A DNA stretch of 64,000 nt from Tildeniella nuda ZEHNDER 1965/U140 (GCA_019358895.1 JAHHIG010000011.1:120017-184016); one strand, 5' to 3'. Shown: positions 1 to 8,801, numbered from the stretch's first letter. The notes: generated by a model from the sequence alone, not told the origin. A program made the numbers and translations.

Positions 1-780
1 GGCATCAGCGTTTTGAACTTTGCAGGCGGCTTTGGGGAAGCGGTACAAATCGAGTCGCTCAACCTGACTGCTCATTTGGACGAGCCGTTACCAAAGCCTA
101 GAAAAGGACAGCAGGGAGCGCGCTTTCTGCTGGTGCGTCACGGCGAAACGGATTGGAATCGTGAAAAGCGGTTTCAGGGTCAAATCGACGTACCGCTGAA
201 CGAAAATGGACGCGCACAGTCGCTACAGGCGGCTGAGTTTCTCAAAGCGATCCCCATTCATTACGCCGTCACTAGCCCGATGCTGCGTCCGAAAGAAACT
301 GCTGAGATTATTCTCCAACACCATCCCAATGTGCCGTTGGCGTTGGAGGACAACCTGAAAGAGATCAGCCATGGGCTTTGGGAAGGCAAGCTAGAAGCAG
401 AGATTGAAGCGGGGTATCCCGGTACGCTGCACCAATGGCAACGATCGCCCGAAACGGTGCAGATGCCTGATGGCGAAAACCTCCAACAAGTATGGGATCG
501 TGCGATCGCAGCGTGGGACAGCATTGTGCAAACCGCTGCCAGCCGCCCCGACCCAGGAACCACTCTGGTCGTTGCCCACGACGCAGTGAATAAGGCAATT
601 CTCTGCTATGTCCTCGGTCTTGGAGCAGAGCATTTCTGGAACTTCAAGCAGGGCAACGGAGCCGTGAGCGTCATCGACTATGCCCAAACGTCTGCTATCC
701 AGCCTGTTCTGATGGCGATGAATATTACCGTTCACCTGTCGGGCAGTATTTTCGACAAGACGGCGGCGGGGGCGCTTTAA
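1..780 (+). CDS. Histidine phosphatase family protein, C-terminal part (5' end outside window)
   Basis: The frame is open from the first base, and the text before the first possible internal start (TTG at 13) reads as coding, so this is the 3' part of a longer gene. Residues FLLVRHGETDW carry the RHG phospho-acceptor motif, followed by FQGQIDVPLNENG, and VVAHDA supplies the second catalytic histidine, as in phosphoglycerate-mutase-like phosphatases. Cyanobacteria have a two-domain histidine phosphatase of about 450 residues in which a second domain follows a linker like the one seen here (TAHLDEPLPKPRKG), so the missing part is probably a first phosphatase domain. The substrate is not evident; this fold includes sugar-phosphate and phosphoserine phosphatases. 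Confidence 0.85.
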   Translation, partial: GISVLNFAGGFGEAVQIESLNLTAHLDEPLPKPRKGQQGARFLLVRHGETDWNREKRFQGQIDVPLNENGRAQSLQAAEFLKAIPIHYAVTSPMLRPKETAEIILQHHPNVPLALEDNLKEISHGLWEGKLEAEIEAGYPGTLHQWQRSPETVQMPDGENLQQVWDRAIAAWDSIVQTAASRPDPGTTLVVAHDAVNKAILCYVLGLGAEHFWNFKQGNGAVSVIDYAQTSAIQPVLMAMNITVHLSGSIFDKTAAGAL

Positions 781-868
781 GAGAGGAGGCGGAGGGCAGA
801 AGGCGGAGGGCAGAAGGCAGAGGGCAGAAGGCGGAGGGCAGAAGGCAGAAGCTAATACACCTCACACC
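781..868. repeat. Purine-rich short repeat (GGCAGAAGGCAGAGG type)
   Basis: Directly after the phosphatase stop codon there are about six tandem, slightly varying units of GGAGGGCAGAAGGC. The same purine/pyrimidine motif recurs inside speA (14681-14800) and the dihydroorotase-like gene (1837-1941), and upstream of chlB (9748-9896), so it is a dispersed genomic repeat. Confidence 0.7.
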
Positions 869-952
869 TCACACCTCACTTCCGCGAAGAGGTAGAGGGC
901 AGAAAGTAAAAGATAAAGGTACTCTCTCCAAGCTTGGCTGTCCGACCTCTAA

Positions 953-1392
953 GCTCAACTGTCCAAGTCTAAAGCTCACTCGTCTGAGTCTAAAGCTCAC
1001 TCGTCTGAGTCTAAAGCTCACTCGTCTGAGTCTAAAGCTCAAGCTTTCGAGCTTCAAGCACGACTGCCCGACTTCAAAGCTCACTCGTCCGACTTCAAAG
1101 CTCACTCGTCCGACTTCAAAGCTCAACTGTCCAAGTCTAAAGCTCAGCCGTCTGACTTCAAAGCTCAACCGTCTAAGTCTAAAGCTCAACTGTCCGACTT
1201 CAAAGCTCACTCGTCCGACTTCAAAGCTCAACTGTCTGAGTCTAAAGCTCACTCGTCCGACTTCAAAGCTCAACTGTCTGAGTCTAAAGCTCACTCGCCT
1301 GACTTCAAAGCTCAACTGTCCAAGTCTAAAGCTCACTCGTCTGAGTCTAAAGCTCAAGCTTTCGAGCTTCAGGCACGACTGCCCAACCTCTA
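953..1392. repeat. 21-bp tandem repeat field
   Basis: About twenty units of 21 bp alternate between forms such as TCTAAAGCTCACTCGTCTGAG and the same unit with GACT in place of GAGT. Because 21 is a multiple of three, several frames on both strands stay open and give 7-residue repeats. Two near-identical 35-bp markers, starting at 1041 and 1356 with AAGCTTTCGAGCTTC, lie exactly 315 bp (15 units) apart, which points to block duplication by unequal exchange or slippage. The field fills the gap between the phosphatase and the dihydroorotase-like gene. No promoter is obvious in it. Confidence 0.85.
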
Positions 1393-1500
1393 GGTTCGCC
1401 TTTCCAACGTTGAAGCGCGATCGTTCAAGCGCAGACCTCCAACTCTCGTCCGCAAACCTCAATCCTCCAGGTTCAACACTCAATCTTTGGCGACGTATCT

Positions 1501-2862
1501 ATGTCCAGCGAACTGCTTCAACAGGTACGAGTGATCGATCCCAGTTCCGATACCGATCGCATTGCGGATGTGCTGATTGTCGATGGCGTGATCAGCGCGA
1601 TCGAGGACGCAATTTCTGACTATCCCAGCGAAACCGCCGTGCAGAATGGTCAGGGGTTGGTTCTCGGTACTGGCTTAGTTGACCTTTACAGTCATTCTGG
1701 CGAACCGGGTTTTGAGGAACGCGAAACCCTAACCTCGCTTCTGCAAGCTGCGAGTGCTGGCGGGTTTACGCGGATCGCCATTTTGCCCGACACCAAGCCT
1801 GCGATCGATAATCCGAGTAGCGTTGCGTGGTTGCAAGGTGAGGGGAGAGGAGCAGGGGAAGCAAAGGAAGCAAGGGAGGCAGGGGAAGAGCGGTTACAAG
1901 CTTCATACCCCACTCCCCACTCCCTATTCCCCACTCCCCACCTCTACTGCTGGGGTGCCTTAACTCTGGGCGTTCAAGGACAACAGATGACAGAGTTGGG
2001 TGAACTAGCGGCAACTGACATCGTTGGGTTTGCGGATGGTCGATCGCTCACCAGTCTTTTGCTCGTTCGTCGCCTGCTGGAATACCTGAAGCCGATCGCA
2101 AAACCGATCGCGCTTTGGGCAGCCGATCCAACCTTGAGCGGTAACGGAGTGATGCGTGAAGGACAAGCATCGTTACAGCTTGGCTTGCCGGGGATTCCTG
2201 CGATCGCGGAGACTGCAGCTCTGTCAGCACTGTTGGAATGCGTCGAGGCGATCGGCACGCCCGTTCATTTGATGCGACTTTCTACCGCCCGTGGTGTGAC
2301 GCTGATTCAGGCTGCAAAGGCGCGTGGACTGCCAATTACTGCCAGCACGACCTGGATGCATCTTCTGTTGAACAGTGAGGCGATCGACAGCTATGACCCC
2401 AATCTTCATATCGCGCCGCCGTTAGGCAACCCTGATGATCAAGAGGCGCTGGTGCAAGCGGTTAAGGACGGCATCATCGACGCGATCGCCATTGACCATA
2501 CACCTTACACCTATGAAGAAAAGACGGTAGCGTTTGCGGAGGCACCGACTGGCGCGATCGGTCTAGAACTGGCATTGCCCTTACTCTGGCAGTCGTTAGT
2601 CGAAACCGAACGCTGGACAGCTCTGGACTTGTGGCGCAGTCTCAGCAGTCGTCCAGCCTTGTGTTTGCAGCAACAACCCGCCACGATCGCACCTGGTCAA
2701 CCTGCGGAACTCACGCTCTTTGACCCACAGCAAGTTTGGACAGTGGAGGCGCGATCGCTCAAATCTCTCTCAGCTAATACGCCCTGGCTCCGCAAAGAGA
2801 TGACTGGGCGAGTGGTGAGAACGTGGGTCGGAAAGTCTAAAGTCTACGCGACGTGCAACTAA
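1501..2862 (+). CDS. Dihydroorotase-like amidohydrolase, catalytically degenerate
   Basis: This 453-residue protein has the class I dihydroorotase (amidohydrolase) fold, but its metal site is eroded. The canonical DxHxHxREPG motif reads DLYSHSGEPG at residues 61-70, so the first metal histidine and the substrate arginine are lost. The late DHAPH motif reads DHTPY. Cyanobacteria often carry such a second copy beside an active enzyme; in other bacteria degenerate dihydroorotases act as structural partners of aspartate transcarbamoylase. That role is inference here. Residues about 113-147 are a low-complexity stretch encoded by a dispersed repeat. The better conserved pyrC lies 0.95 kb downstream beyond lepB. 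The ATG at 1501 follows the repeat field without a strong ribosome-binding site. Confidence 0.85.
   Translation: MSSELLQQVRVIDPSSDTDRIADVLIVDGVISAIEDAISDYPSETAVQNGQGLVLGTGLVDLYSHSGEPGFEERETLTSLLQAASAGGFTRIAILPDTKPAIDNPSSVAWLQGEGRGAGEAKEAREAGEERLQASYPTPHSLFPTPHLYCWGALTLGVQGQQMTELGELAATDIVGFADGRSLTSLLLVRRLLEYLKPIAKPIALWAADPTLSGNGVMREGQASLQLGLPGIPAIAETAALSALLECVEAIGTPVHLMRLSTARGVTLIQAAKARGLPITASTTWMHLLLNSEAIDSYDPNLHIAPPLGNPDDQEALVQAVKDGIIDAIAIDHTPYTYEEKTVAFAEAPTGAIGLELALPLLWQSLVETERWTALDLWRSLSSRPALCLQQQPATIAPGQPAELTLFDPQQVWTVEARSLKSLSANTPWLRKEMTGRVVRTWVGKSKVYATCN
1837..1941. repeat. Dispersed purine/pyrimidine repeat inside the dihydroorotase-like gene
   Basis: A purine arm (AGGGGAGAGGAGCAGGGGAA and following) and a pyrimidine arm (CCCCACTCCCCACTCCC) flank a short spacer and could fold back as an imperfect hairpin. 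The element is read in frame as a Gly/Glu/Ala-rich then Pro/His/Ser/Thr-rich segment between the conserved WLQ and YCWGALTLG blocks of the protein. Confidence 0.7.
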
Positions 2863-2875
2863 ATTTGCCCTCATC

Positions 2876-2957
2876 CCCACCCTTCTCCCCAGGGAGAAGG
2901 GCTTTCGGACTTTCCCGGTTCCCTCTCCTTCTGGGAGAGGGCTAGGGTGAGGGCGAT
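2876..2957. repeat. Dispersed imperfect palindrome (CCCTCATCCCC...GGTGAGGGC family)
   Basis: The segment has nested inverted arms (CTTCTCCCCAGGGAGAAGG and CCCTCTCCTTCTGGGAGAGGG) and mirror-image ends CCCTCA/TGAGGG. A second copy lies at 30437-30546 in the opposite orientation and a partial one at 56519-56560. It separates the dihydroorotase-like gene from convergent lepB and could act as a bidirectional terminator, although this repeat family is scattered irrespective of gene ends. Confidence 0.75.
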
Positions 2958-3025
2958 TAGTGCAGTTCATCCCAGAATTCAGCAACGCCAACGGTTTATC
3001 CCTTATCCTTCATCCTTTAGTCTTT

Positions 3026-3616
3026 CTACTTGTAGTTCGGCTCTGGTGTGATTTCGCCCAGGCGGTTCATGGGCCAAAAGCGGACGATCGCCCGACCAAT
3101 GATGTGACCGCGTGGCACAAAGCCCCAATAATGACTGTCGTAGCTATTGTTGCGGTTGTCGCCCAGCACTAAATAGGAGTCTTGCGGCACCGTCACAGGA
3201 CCATACTGGTATTGAGGATTCTCGGCAATGTAGTTTTCTTGCAGCGGCTTGTCGTTAATGAAAACGCGTCCACCTTTCACTTCAACCTTGTCACCAGGCA
3301 AACCGATGACGCGCTTGATAAACGCATCATGGAAATTTTGCTTCTCTAGCGTATCGGTCGGCGAAAACACAACGACATCGCCTCGTTCTGGGGCTTTGAA
3401 GTGGTAGCCCAATTTGTCTACAATCAGGCGATCGTTGATTTGCAGCGTGGGGAGCATTGAGCCTGACGGAATATACCGAGCTTCTGCAACGAACGTCCGA
3501 ATGCCAAACGCTAACACCGCACTCAGACCAATGGTTTTGAGTCCCTCCAGCCAGGGATTCTCAGACGCTTTCTGAGGTGGCTTTTCGTCCGATACTTTGC
3601 CTTGTACTCGTGTCAT
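3026..3616 (-). CDS. lepB: Signal peptidase I
   Basis: This membrane peptidase (family S26) cleaves signal peptides from exported proteins. The 196-residue product has one N-terminal membrane segment ([20 protein letters not shown]) followed by the nucleophile box [11 protein letters not shown] (catalytic Ser). The general-base lysine lies in [11 protein letters not shown], and the C-terminal [17 protein letters not shown] box is canonical. Length and single transmembrane segment match cyanobacterial LepB proteins. It is convergent with the dihydroorotase-like gene and divergent from pyrC, so it is probably its own transcription unit. Confidence 0.96.
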   Translation of the reverse strand: MTRVQGKVSDEKPPQKASENPWLEGLKTIGLSAVLAFGIRTFVAEARYIPSGSMLPTLQINDRLIVDKLGYHFKAPERGDVVVFSPTDTLEKQNFHDAFIKRVIGLPGDKVEVKGGRVFINDKPLQENYIAENPQYQYGPVTVPQDSYLVLGDNRNNSYDSHYWGFVPRGHIIGRAIVRFWPMNRLGEITPEPNYK

Positions 3617-3813
3617 AGAGAGTCAAATGTAGAATAATCGCAGGCTTGAGCAAGAAAGGTGACTGAACGATTGTGCTGTCGAACTAAAGCAGCAACGCAT
3701 CACAATATAAATGCAACTGTAAACCATCTCGTCAGTTTATTTCGGAATTTCGCTCATGATGAAAGTGCTTCTCTTCTTAAACGACTTACCGTAAACCAGT
3801 GATTAGTATTCGT

Positions 3814-5145
3814 ATGGTAGCCAATTCTACTCTCATCATCCGTCGCGCTTGTATATTGCTGCCCGACGGCGACTTTATGACAGGGGATGTCCAGCTAGTT
3901 GACGGCACGATCGCCCAAATAGCCGAAACGTTGCCCTTTACGTCCTCAGAGGATGCCACTACTGAGGTTGACGCAAGCGGTTTGACTTTGTTGCCGGGAG
4001 TAATTGACCCCCAGGTGCATTTCCGCGAACCGGGTCTGGAATATAAGGAAGATCTGTTCACAGCGAGTTGTGCATGTGCAAAAGGTGGCGTAACGTCTTT
4101 TCTCGAAATGCCCAATACGAAGCCACTGACGACTACGCAGGCAACCCTAGACAGCAAACTGCAACTCGCGGCTCAGAAAGCTTTGGTGAACTACGGCTTT
4201 TTTATTGGCGCAACGGCAGAAGTACTGCCAGATCTGTTGCAGGCAAATCCGACTCCGGGCATCAAGATCTTTATGGGGTCAATGCACGGTCCCTTGCTAA
4301 ATGATCAGGAAGAAGGACTGGAAAAGATTTTTGCGTATGGCGATCGCCTCATTGCTGTCCATGCCGAAAACCAGGCGCGCATTATGGCACGCCGACAGCA
4401 GTTTACAGGTAGAACCGATCCAGCCGTTCACTCGCAAATTCAGGACAACGAGGCAGCGTTACAAGCAACCCAGCTTGCACTCAAGCTGTCTAAAAAATAT
4501 CAGCGGCGACTCCACATCCTGCACATGTCTACCGCCGAAGAAGCCGATTTGTTGCGACACGATAAACCCACCTGGGTGACAGCAGAAGTCACACCACAAC
4601 ATCTGTTGCTGAACACTAGCGCCTACGAAACGATCGGTACCCTGGCGCAAATGAATCCACCACTGCGATCGCCCCACGACAACAATGTGCTCTGGCAAGC
4701 ACTCCTTGATGGCGTAATCGACTTTATTGCGACCGATCACGCGCCACACACGCTCGAAGAGAAGGCACAAACCTACCCCAACTCGCCCTCTGGAATGCCT
4801 GGAGTAGAAACGTCGTTGCCGTTGATGCTGACGCAGGCGATGCAGGGACGCTGCACCGTGGCTCAAGTCGCTCACTGGATGTCTACGGCAGTCGCCAAAG
4901 CGTATCGGATTCCAAAGAAGGGCGCGATCGCTCCTGGCTATGATGCTGATCTAGTGTTGGTTGACCTGGATACCTATCGTCCTGTGTTGCGCGAGGAGCT
5001 ACAAACCAAGTGCAAGTGGAGTCCGTTTGAGGGCTGGAGTCTGACAGGCTTTCCTGTAGTGACGATCGTAGGTGGGCAAGTGGTGTTCGATCGCGGCACC
5101 ATCAATCCAACCGTGCGTGGCAAAGCGCTCAGCTTTGACGCTTGA
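3814..5145 (+). CDS. pyrC: Dihydroorotase
   Basis: The enzyme interconverts carbamoyl aspartate and dihydroorotate in pyrimidine synthesis. It is a class I amidohydrolase of about 443 residues. Visible signatures are DPQVHFREPG near residues 65-74, the KIFMGSMHG segment, HAEN, HILHMSTAE, and IATDHAPHTLEEK with the catalytic aspartate. The first histidine of the usual DPHVHFREPG is glutamine, a variant that also occurs in cyanobacterial homologues as far as I recall. The ATG at 3814 is chosen because the product then starts like relatives (MVANSTLIIRRA); a GTG at 3799 in frame would add five residues. It is divergent from lepB across about 200 bp. Confidence 0.92.
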   Translation: MVANSTLIIRRACILLPDGDFMTGDVQLVDGTIAQIAETLPFTSSEDATTEVDASGLTLLPGVIDPQVHFREPGLEYKEDLFTASCACAKGGVTSFLEMPNTKPLTTTQATLDSKLQLAAQKALVNYGFFIGATAEVLPDLLQANPTPGIKIFMGSMHGPLLNDQEEGLEKIFAYGDRLIAVHAENQARIMARRQQFTGRTDPAVHSQIQDNEAALQATQLALKLSKKYQRRLHILHMSTAEEADLLRHDKPTWVTAEVTPQHLLLNTSAYETIGTLAQMNPPLRSPHDNNVLWQALLDGVIDFIATDHAPHTLEEKAQTYPNSPSGMPGVETSLPLMLTQAMQGRCTVAQVAHWMSTAVAKAYRIPKKGAIAPGYDADLVLVDLDTYRPVLREELQTKCKWSPFEGWSLTGFPVVTIVGGQVVFDRGTINPTVRGKALSFDA

Positions 5146-5441
5146 GCGTTGCAAAAAGCGATCGTGAGGTGCTTAGTCTTGTCTGCCACTAAGCTATCCG
5201 TTACTGTCTAGGTAGATTGTCTTGAGCGTAACGGCGATCGCACTACTTCACCCACCTAACACTATTGCTAACACGATCGCAGACGATTTGAACGGTAAGA
5301 GGTGAGAGGGCGATCGCCCAACATTCGTGTTCAAAAAAATCTGATGTTGGATTTTCTGATTTCAAATCGATTCATTAAGAGTGGCGATCGAACTTCAGAT
5401 GCTAGACTCGGAGAAATAAGCGGCTCAAGCGTTCATCAAAG
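5146..5441. other. Intergenic stretch rich in HIP1-type sites
   Basis: There is no credible gene here. The stretch contains at least five GCGATCG-type octamers or near matches (for example at about 5158, 5236, 5309 and 5383), the typical cyanobacterial HIP1 signal. No clear terminator or promoter was recognised. Confidence 0.5.
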
Positions 5442-5726
5442 ATGTTCACAACGACTGACATTGGCACATTGATCACTCGCTCTAGAGAAAGCGGTAATAG
5501 TCGCCCGATGATTGCAGGAACGAAAACCTCGGTTCGTCGTGTCGTTGTTCTCTATAAGCAAGGTGCAGGTGCAGAGGAGATTGCTCGTCGCATGAATCAT
5601 TTGAGTCTCGCTCAGGTTTATGCGGCATTGGCGTATTACCACGCTAACCGAGATGAAATCGAAGCAGATTTAGCTGAGGAAGAATCTGAATATTCGAGGC
5701 TGGCAGCATTTCACAGTAACAAGTAA
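5442..5726 (+). CDS. DUF433 domain antitoxin-like protein
   Basis: The 94-residue protein matches small DUF433 proteins: SRPMIAGTKTSVRRVVVLYKQ is the typical core (a HIGTRI/V-like DNA-binding segment), followed by helices around AEEIARRMNHLSLAQVYAAL. DUF433 proteins usually precede a DUF5615 PIN-like protein and are treated as antitoxins of a type II module. The partner gene starts 21 bp downstream but is truncated, so this antitoxin may be an orphan. Confidence 0.85.
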   Translation: MFTTTDIGTLITRSRESGNSRPMIAGTKTSVRRVVVLYKQGAGAEEIARRMNHLSLAQVYAALAYYHANRDEIEADLAEEESEYSRLAAFHSNK

Positions 5727-5747
5727 CAATGGTTAGCCGATTCGGAG

Positions 5748-6014
5748 ATGAGTAAAATACGTCTTTACATTGATGAAGACTCAATGGATGAAGATTTTGT
5801 ACAGGCTCTGAGGTCGCGCAACGTAGATGTACTGACCGTTGCGGATGCTGGAATGCTTCACAAGTCAGATGAAGAGCAGCTAGCTTGGGCGACTGAAAAT
5901 AAGCGGGTTACCTTCAGCTTTAACACGCGGGATTTCTATCGCTTGCATACTAATTTGATTGAACATCGACAAAATCGAGTTCACTGTCGGCGTACTCCTC
6001 TAGAACCTGATTGA
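5748..6014 (+). pseudogene. DUF5615 PIN-like toxin, C-terminally truncated
   Basis: The N-terminal 68 or so residues fit DUF5615 (YIDEDSMDEDFVQALRSRNV, then FNTRDFYRLHTNL), a PIN-like RNase fold normally of about 110-120 residues. After about position 5960 the similarity stops and the frame runs into sequence antisense to the neighbouring PIN gene, giving the unrelated tail RQNRVHCRRTPLEPD. About 45 C-terminal residues of the family are missing. The break coincides with the end of the convergent PIN gene, so both were cut by one rearrangement. It is probably inactive. Confidence 0.8.
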
Positions 6015-6261
6015 TTCGTGCTAAATCTGTCAGCGTTATCGGCTCAATCGGAGTCTTGCTGGCAACCAGATTAGACAGAAATTGACGCATGGCTTGATGC
6101 CCCAATCTGGATGCGATTAAATAGCAAACTTCAGGCAGGACAACGCCAGGAAGCAACAATGGCTCATTGAGGTTTTGTGCAACAGCCAACACACGATCGT
6201 GGTTGCGATCGCCATCATCTGCAAGGGCAAAGAGAAAGCTGGTGTCCAGTATGGCGGTCAT
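5950..6261 (-). pseudogene. PIN-domain (VapC-like) toxin, C-terminally truncated
   Basis: The start at 6261 overlaps the antitoxin stop as ATGA, a typical coupled toxin start; an upstream in-frame start would add nine unlikely residues. The product (103 residues) has the PIN acids in AILDTSFL, LPEVCYL and LDFVD, but stops five residues later (VQSN), whereas VapC-like proteins of this type go on for another 30 or so residues past the DFVD block. The stop codon lies in sequence belonging to the truncated DUF5615 gene. Activity is doubtful because the last strand and helix are missing. Confidence 0.75.
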
Positions 6262-6530
6262 CCTTGTTGCTTTCGATGAAGACTCCAACCGTGAAGCGGA
6301 TCAATTTCGTTGGCTAAAATCGCTTCGTCACGCTCGGAGACAGTTGTTTCGCCTGAGGTTCCCAGTCCTGCGATCGACAGCAAGAAGTTTGGTTGGGGTG
6401 CTGCTGACTTTTGCTCAACTGACTTATGGCGGAGGTATTCAATAAAACTAACCAGTTCAGAAAGAGCATCTTCTGGCAACGTGTCAATTTCCTCAATAAT
6501 CTGCTGTCGCTTTGCAATTGGAGTGTTCAT
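6258..6530 (-). CDS. VapB/DUF2281-like antitoxin
   Basis: This 90-residue acidic protein begins with a helix IIEEIDTLPEDALSELVSFIEYL, characteristic of small cyanobacterial antitoxins that precede PIN toxins; the C-terminal region (ANEIDPLHGWSLHRKQQG) would be the toxin-binding tail. It overlaps the PIN gene by four bases. Assignment as the antitoxin rests on this context and on the helix pattern, not on a firm family match. Confidence 0.7.
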   Translation of the reverse strand: MNTPIAKRQQIIEEIDTLPEDALSELVSFIEYLRHKSVEQKSAAPQPNFLLSIAGLGTSGETTVSERDEAILANEIDPLHGWSLHRKQQG

Positions 6531-6635
6531 TAGCCAGCATAAAGAACTACTGCCATATTCTAGCCAGCAAGTAGCAACCGATGAGAGTATGACAAGGTTC
6601 AGCCTTTCGTTTGAGCAAAGAATCCTTGAACCAAG

Positions 6636-8801
6636 CTAGCTCTCGATCGCCAACACTTTCACCAAAAATGCCCATTTATCGGCGCTTTCTTCGATGATTT
6701 TGGCGGTAGGTTTGCCTGCGCCGTGTCCTGCTTTGGTTTCAATGCGAATCATGACGGGATTCCCACCTTTGTGAGCAGTTTGGAGGGCGGCGGCGAATTT
6801 GAAGCTGTGGGCAGGCACCACGCGATCGTCGTGGTCGGCAGTAGTAATCAGCGTGGCGGGATAGGCAGTCCCACTTTTGAGGTTATGCAGAGGCGAGTAT
6901 GCATAGAGTGCTTTGAACTCTGCTGGGTCTTCGGGTGTGCCATATTCCGGAATCCATGCCCAACCGATCGTGAACTTGTGGAACCGCAGCATATCCAGCA
7001 CGCCAACGGCAGGCAAAGCTGCGCCAAAGAGATCGGGGCGTTGGGTCATGCAGGCACCGACGAGTAAACCGCCATTGCTGCCACCTGCGATCGCCAGTTT
7101 TTTCGATGACGTGTATTTGTTCGCAATCAGCCATTCTGCTGCCGCGATGAAATCATCAAAGACATTCTGCTTTTTCAGCTTGGTGCCTGCCTGATGCCAA
7201 TCTTCGCCATACTCGCCGCCACCACGTAGGTTTGGCAGAGCCAGGATGCCGCCTGTTTCTAACCAGACCAACGTGCTGACAGAGAAAATGGGCGTGAGCG
7301 ATATCCCAAAGCCACCATAGCCTGTGAGGTAAGTTGGGTTCGTTCCATCCAGAACCAGCCCTTTTTTGTGGACGATGAACATGGGAATCTGGGTGCCGTC
7401 TTTGCTGGGGTAGAAGACTTGCTTCGTTTCGTAGTCGTCGGGGTTGAAGTCTACGTTCGGCTGGCGGAAAACGCGGCTTTCATTTTTTACCAGGTCGTAG
7501 CGATAGATGGTCGTAGGCGTGGTGAAGCTGGTGAAACTGTAGAAGGTTTCGGTGTCGTGACGTTTGCCATCAAAACCGCCCACCGAGCCAAGTCCAGGAA
7601 ACTCAATTTCGTGGACTGGAGTGCCGTTCAGGTCAAAGAGCTTCACCTGACTGTGGGCATCTTTCAGGTAAGAGGCGACGAACTGGTTGTTGAGAATGCC
7701 TACGCCTTCGAGGGTTTCCGCTGCTTGAGGAATGACTTCTTGCCAGTCGTCACGATCGGGTTTCTTCGTATCGATCGCAATTACACGACTACGCGGCGCA
7801 TCCAGGTCGGTGCTGAACCAAAAGCGATCGCCCTCATTGTCGATGAAGCTATAGCTGGCTTCAAAGGTGTTGATGAGTTCGACGATCGGCGCATTGGCAA
7901 CTGACAAATCCTTATAGAACACCAGATTGCGCGGGTCGGTGCCCAGCCAAACGGAAATGATGAGCCAGCGTCCATCTTCGCTCACGCCACCGTTGAAGCC
8001 CCAGTCTTTCTGGTCGGGACGATCGTAAATCAGCGTATCCTCTGCTTGCGATGTGCCGAGGCGATGGTAGTAGAGCTTCTGGAAATAGTTAACGTCTTCG
8101 TGTTTCGACTTTTCGTTCGGTTCGTCGTAGCGGGAGTAGAAAAAGCCCTTGCCGTCATGCGTCCACGTGGCACCGGAGAATTTGACCCACTGCACGCGAT
8201 CGTCCGTATCGTTGCCGCTCTCCACCTCGCGCACCTTCCACTCCTGCCAGTCAGAACCAGAGGTGGACAAGCCATAAGCAAGGTATTTTCCATCTTCGCT
8301 TATGGAAAGCCCAGATAGAGCTACGGTGCCGTCCTCGGATAAGGTGTTTGGATCGAGCAAAACAACGGGTTCATCCTCCAGGGACTTCAGCGTATAGAGA
8401 ACATTCTGGTTTTGCAATCCGTCATTTTTGAAGTAGAAGTAGCGGGTGCCTTGCTTAAAGGGAATGCCGTATTTTTCGTAGTTCCACAGTTGGGTGAGGC
8501 GCTGCTTGAGGCGATCGCGCGCTGGAATTTGCTCCAATAACCCAAAGGTCACTTTGTTCTCTGCCTCCACCCAGGCTTTAGTTTCGCCAGAATCGGGATC
8601 TTCAAGCCAGCGATATGGGTCGGCAACCTGCGTACCGTGGTAGTGATCGACCTGATTCGCCTGACGAGGCTGAGGATAGACAAACGTTTGGTTAGGGTTA
8701 GTCATGGCAGAAGAGATGGAGCAACTTTGTCCATAGTGACAGATCATAAGGAACGCGATCGCCACTGCCAGCAAACCGCGCTTTTTCGTCAATAATTTCA
8801 T
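6636..8801 (-). CDS. Prolyl oligopeptidase family serine peptidase (S9A)
   Basis: The enzyme cleaves short peptides after proline. The product of about 721 residues has a hydrophobic N-terminal segment (GLLAVAIAFLMICHYG) suggesting export, then the start of the S9A beta-propeller (PYRWLEDPDSGETKAWVEAE). The alpha/beta-hydrolase domain carries the serine nucleophile in GGSNGG (about residue 575), aspartate in HDDRVVP (about 658) and histidine in KAGHGAG (about 693). The ATG at 8801 is preferred because it places a signal-like segment at the N-terminus; an in-frame start at 8819 is also possible. Its length is normal for the family and the triad is complete. Confidence 0.93.
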   Translation of the reverse strand: MKLLTKKRGLLAVAIAFLMICHYGQSCSISSAMTNPNQTFVYPQPRQANQVDHYHGTQVADPYRWLEDPDSGETKAWVEAENKVTFGLLEQIPARDRLKQRLTQLWNYEKYGIPFKQGTRYFYFKNDGLQNQNVLYTLKSLEDEPVVLLDPNTLSEDGTVALSGLSISEDGKYLAYGLSTSGSDWQEWKVREVESGNDTDDRVQWVKFSGATWTHDGKGFFYSRYDEPNEKSKHEDVNYFQKLYYHRLGTSQAEDTLIYDRPDQKDWGFNGGVSEDGRWLIISVWLGTDPRNLVFYKDLSVANAPIVELINTFEASYSFIDNEGDRFWFSTDLDAPRSRVIAIDTKKPDRDDWQEVIPQAAETLEGVGILNNQFVASYLKDAHSQVKLFDLNGTPVHEIEFPGLGSVGGFDGKRHDTETFYSFTSFTTPTTIYRYDLVKNESRVFRQPNVDFNPDDYETKQVFYPSKDGTQIPMFIVHKKGLVLDGTNPTYLTGYGGFGISLTPIFSVSTLVWLETGGILALPNLRGGGEYGEDWHQAGTKLKKQNVFDDFIAAAEWLIANKYTSSKKLAIAGGSNGGLLVGACMTQRPDLFGAALPAVGVLDMLRFHKFTIGWAWIPEYGTPEDPAEFKALYAYSPLHNLKSGTAYPATLITTADHDDRVVPAHSFKFAAALQTAHKGGNPVMIRIETKAGHGAGKPTAKIIEESADKWAFLVKVLAIES

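Noticed and set aside
953..1392. Possible CRISPR array
   Set aside because: The units are contiguous with no unique spacers and no cas genes are present.
869..1483. A 204-codon minus-strand open frame across the 21-bp repeats
   Set aside because: The frame is open only because the repeat period is a multiple of three and stop-free; other frames on both strands are equally open, and no ribosome-binding site or family match supports it.
7368..7904. A 178-codon open frame antisense to the prolyl oligopeptidase gene
   Set aside because: The peptidase frame is complete with its catalytic triad, so the opposite frame is a shadow.
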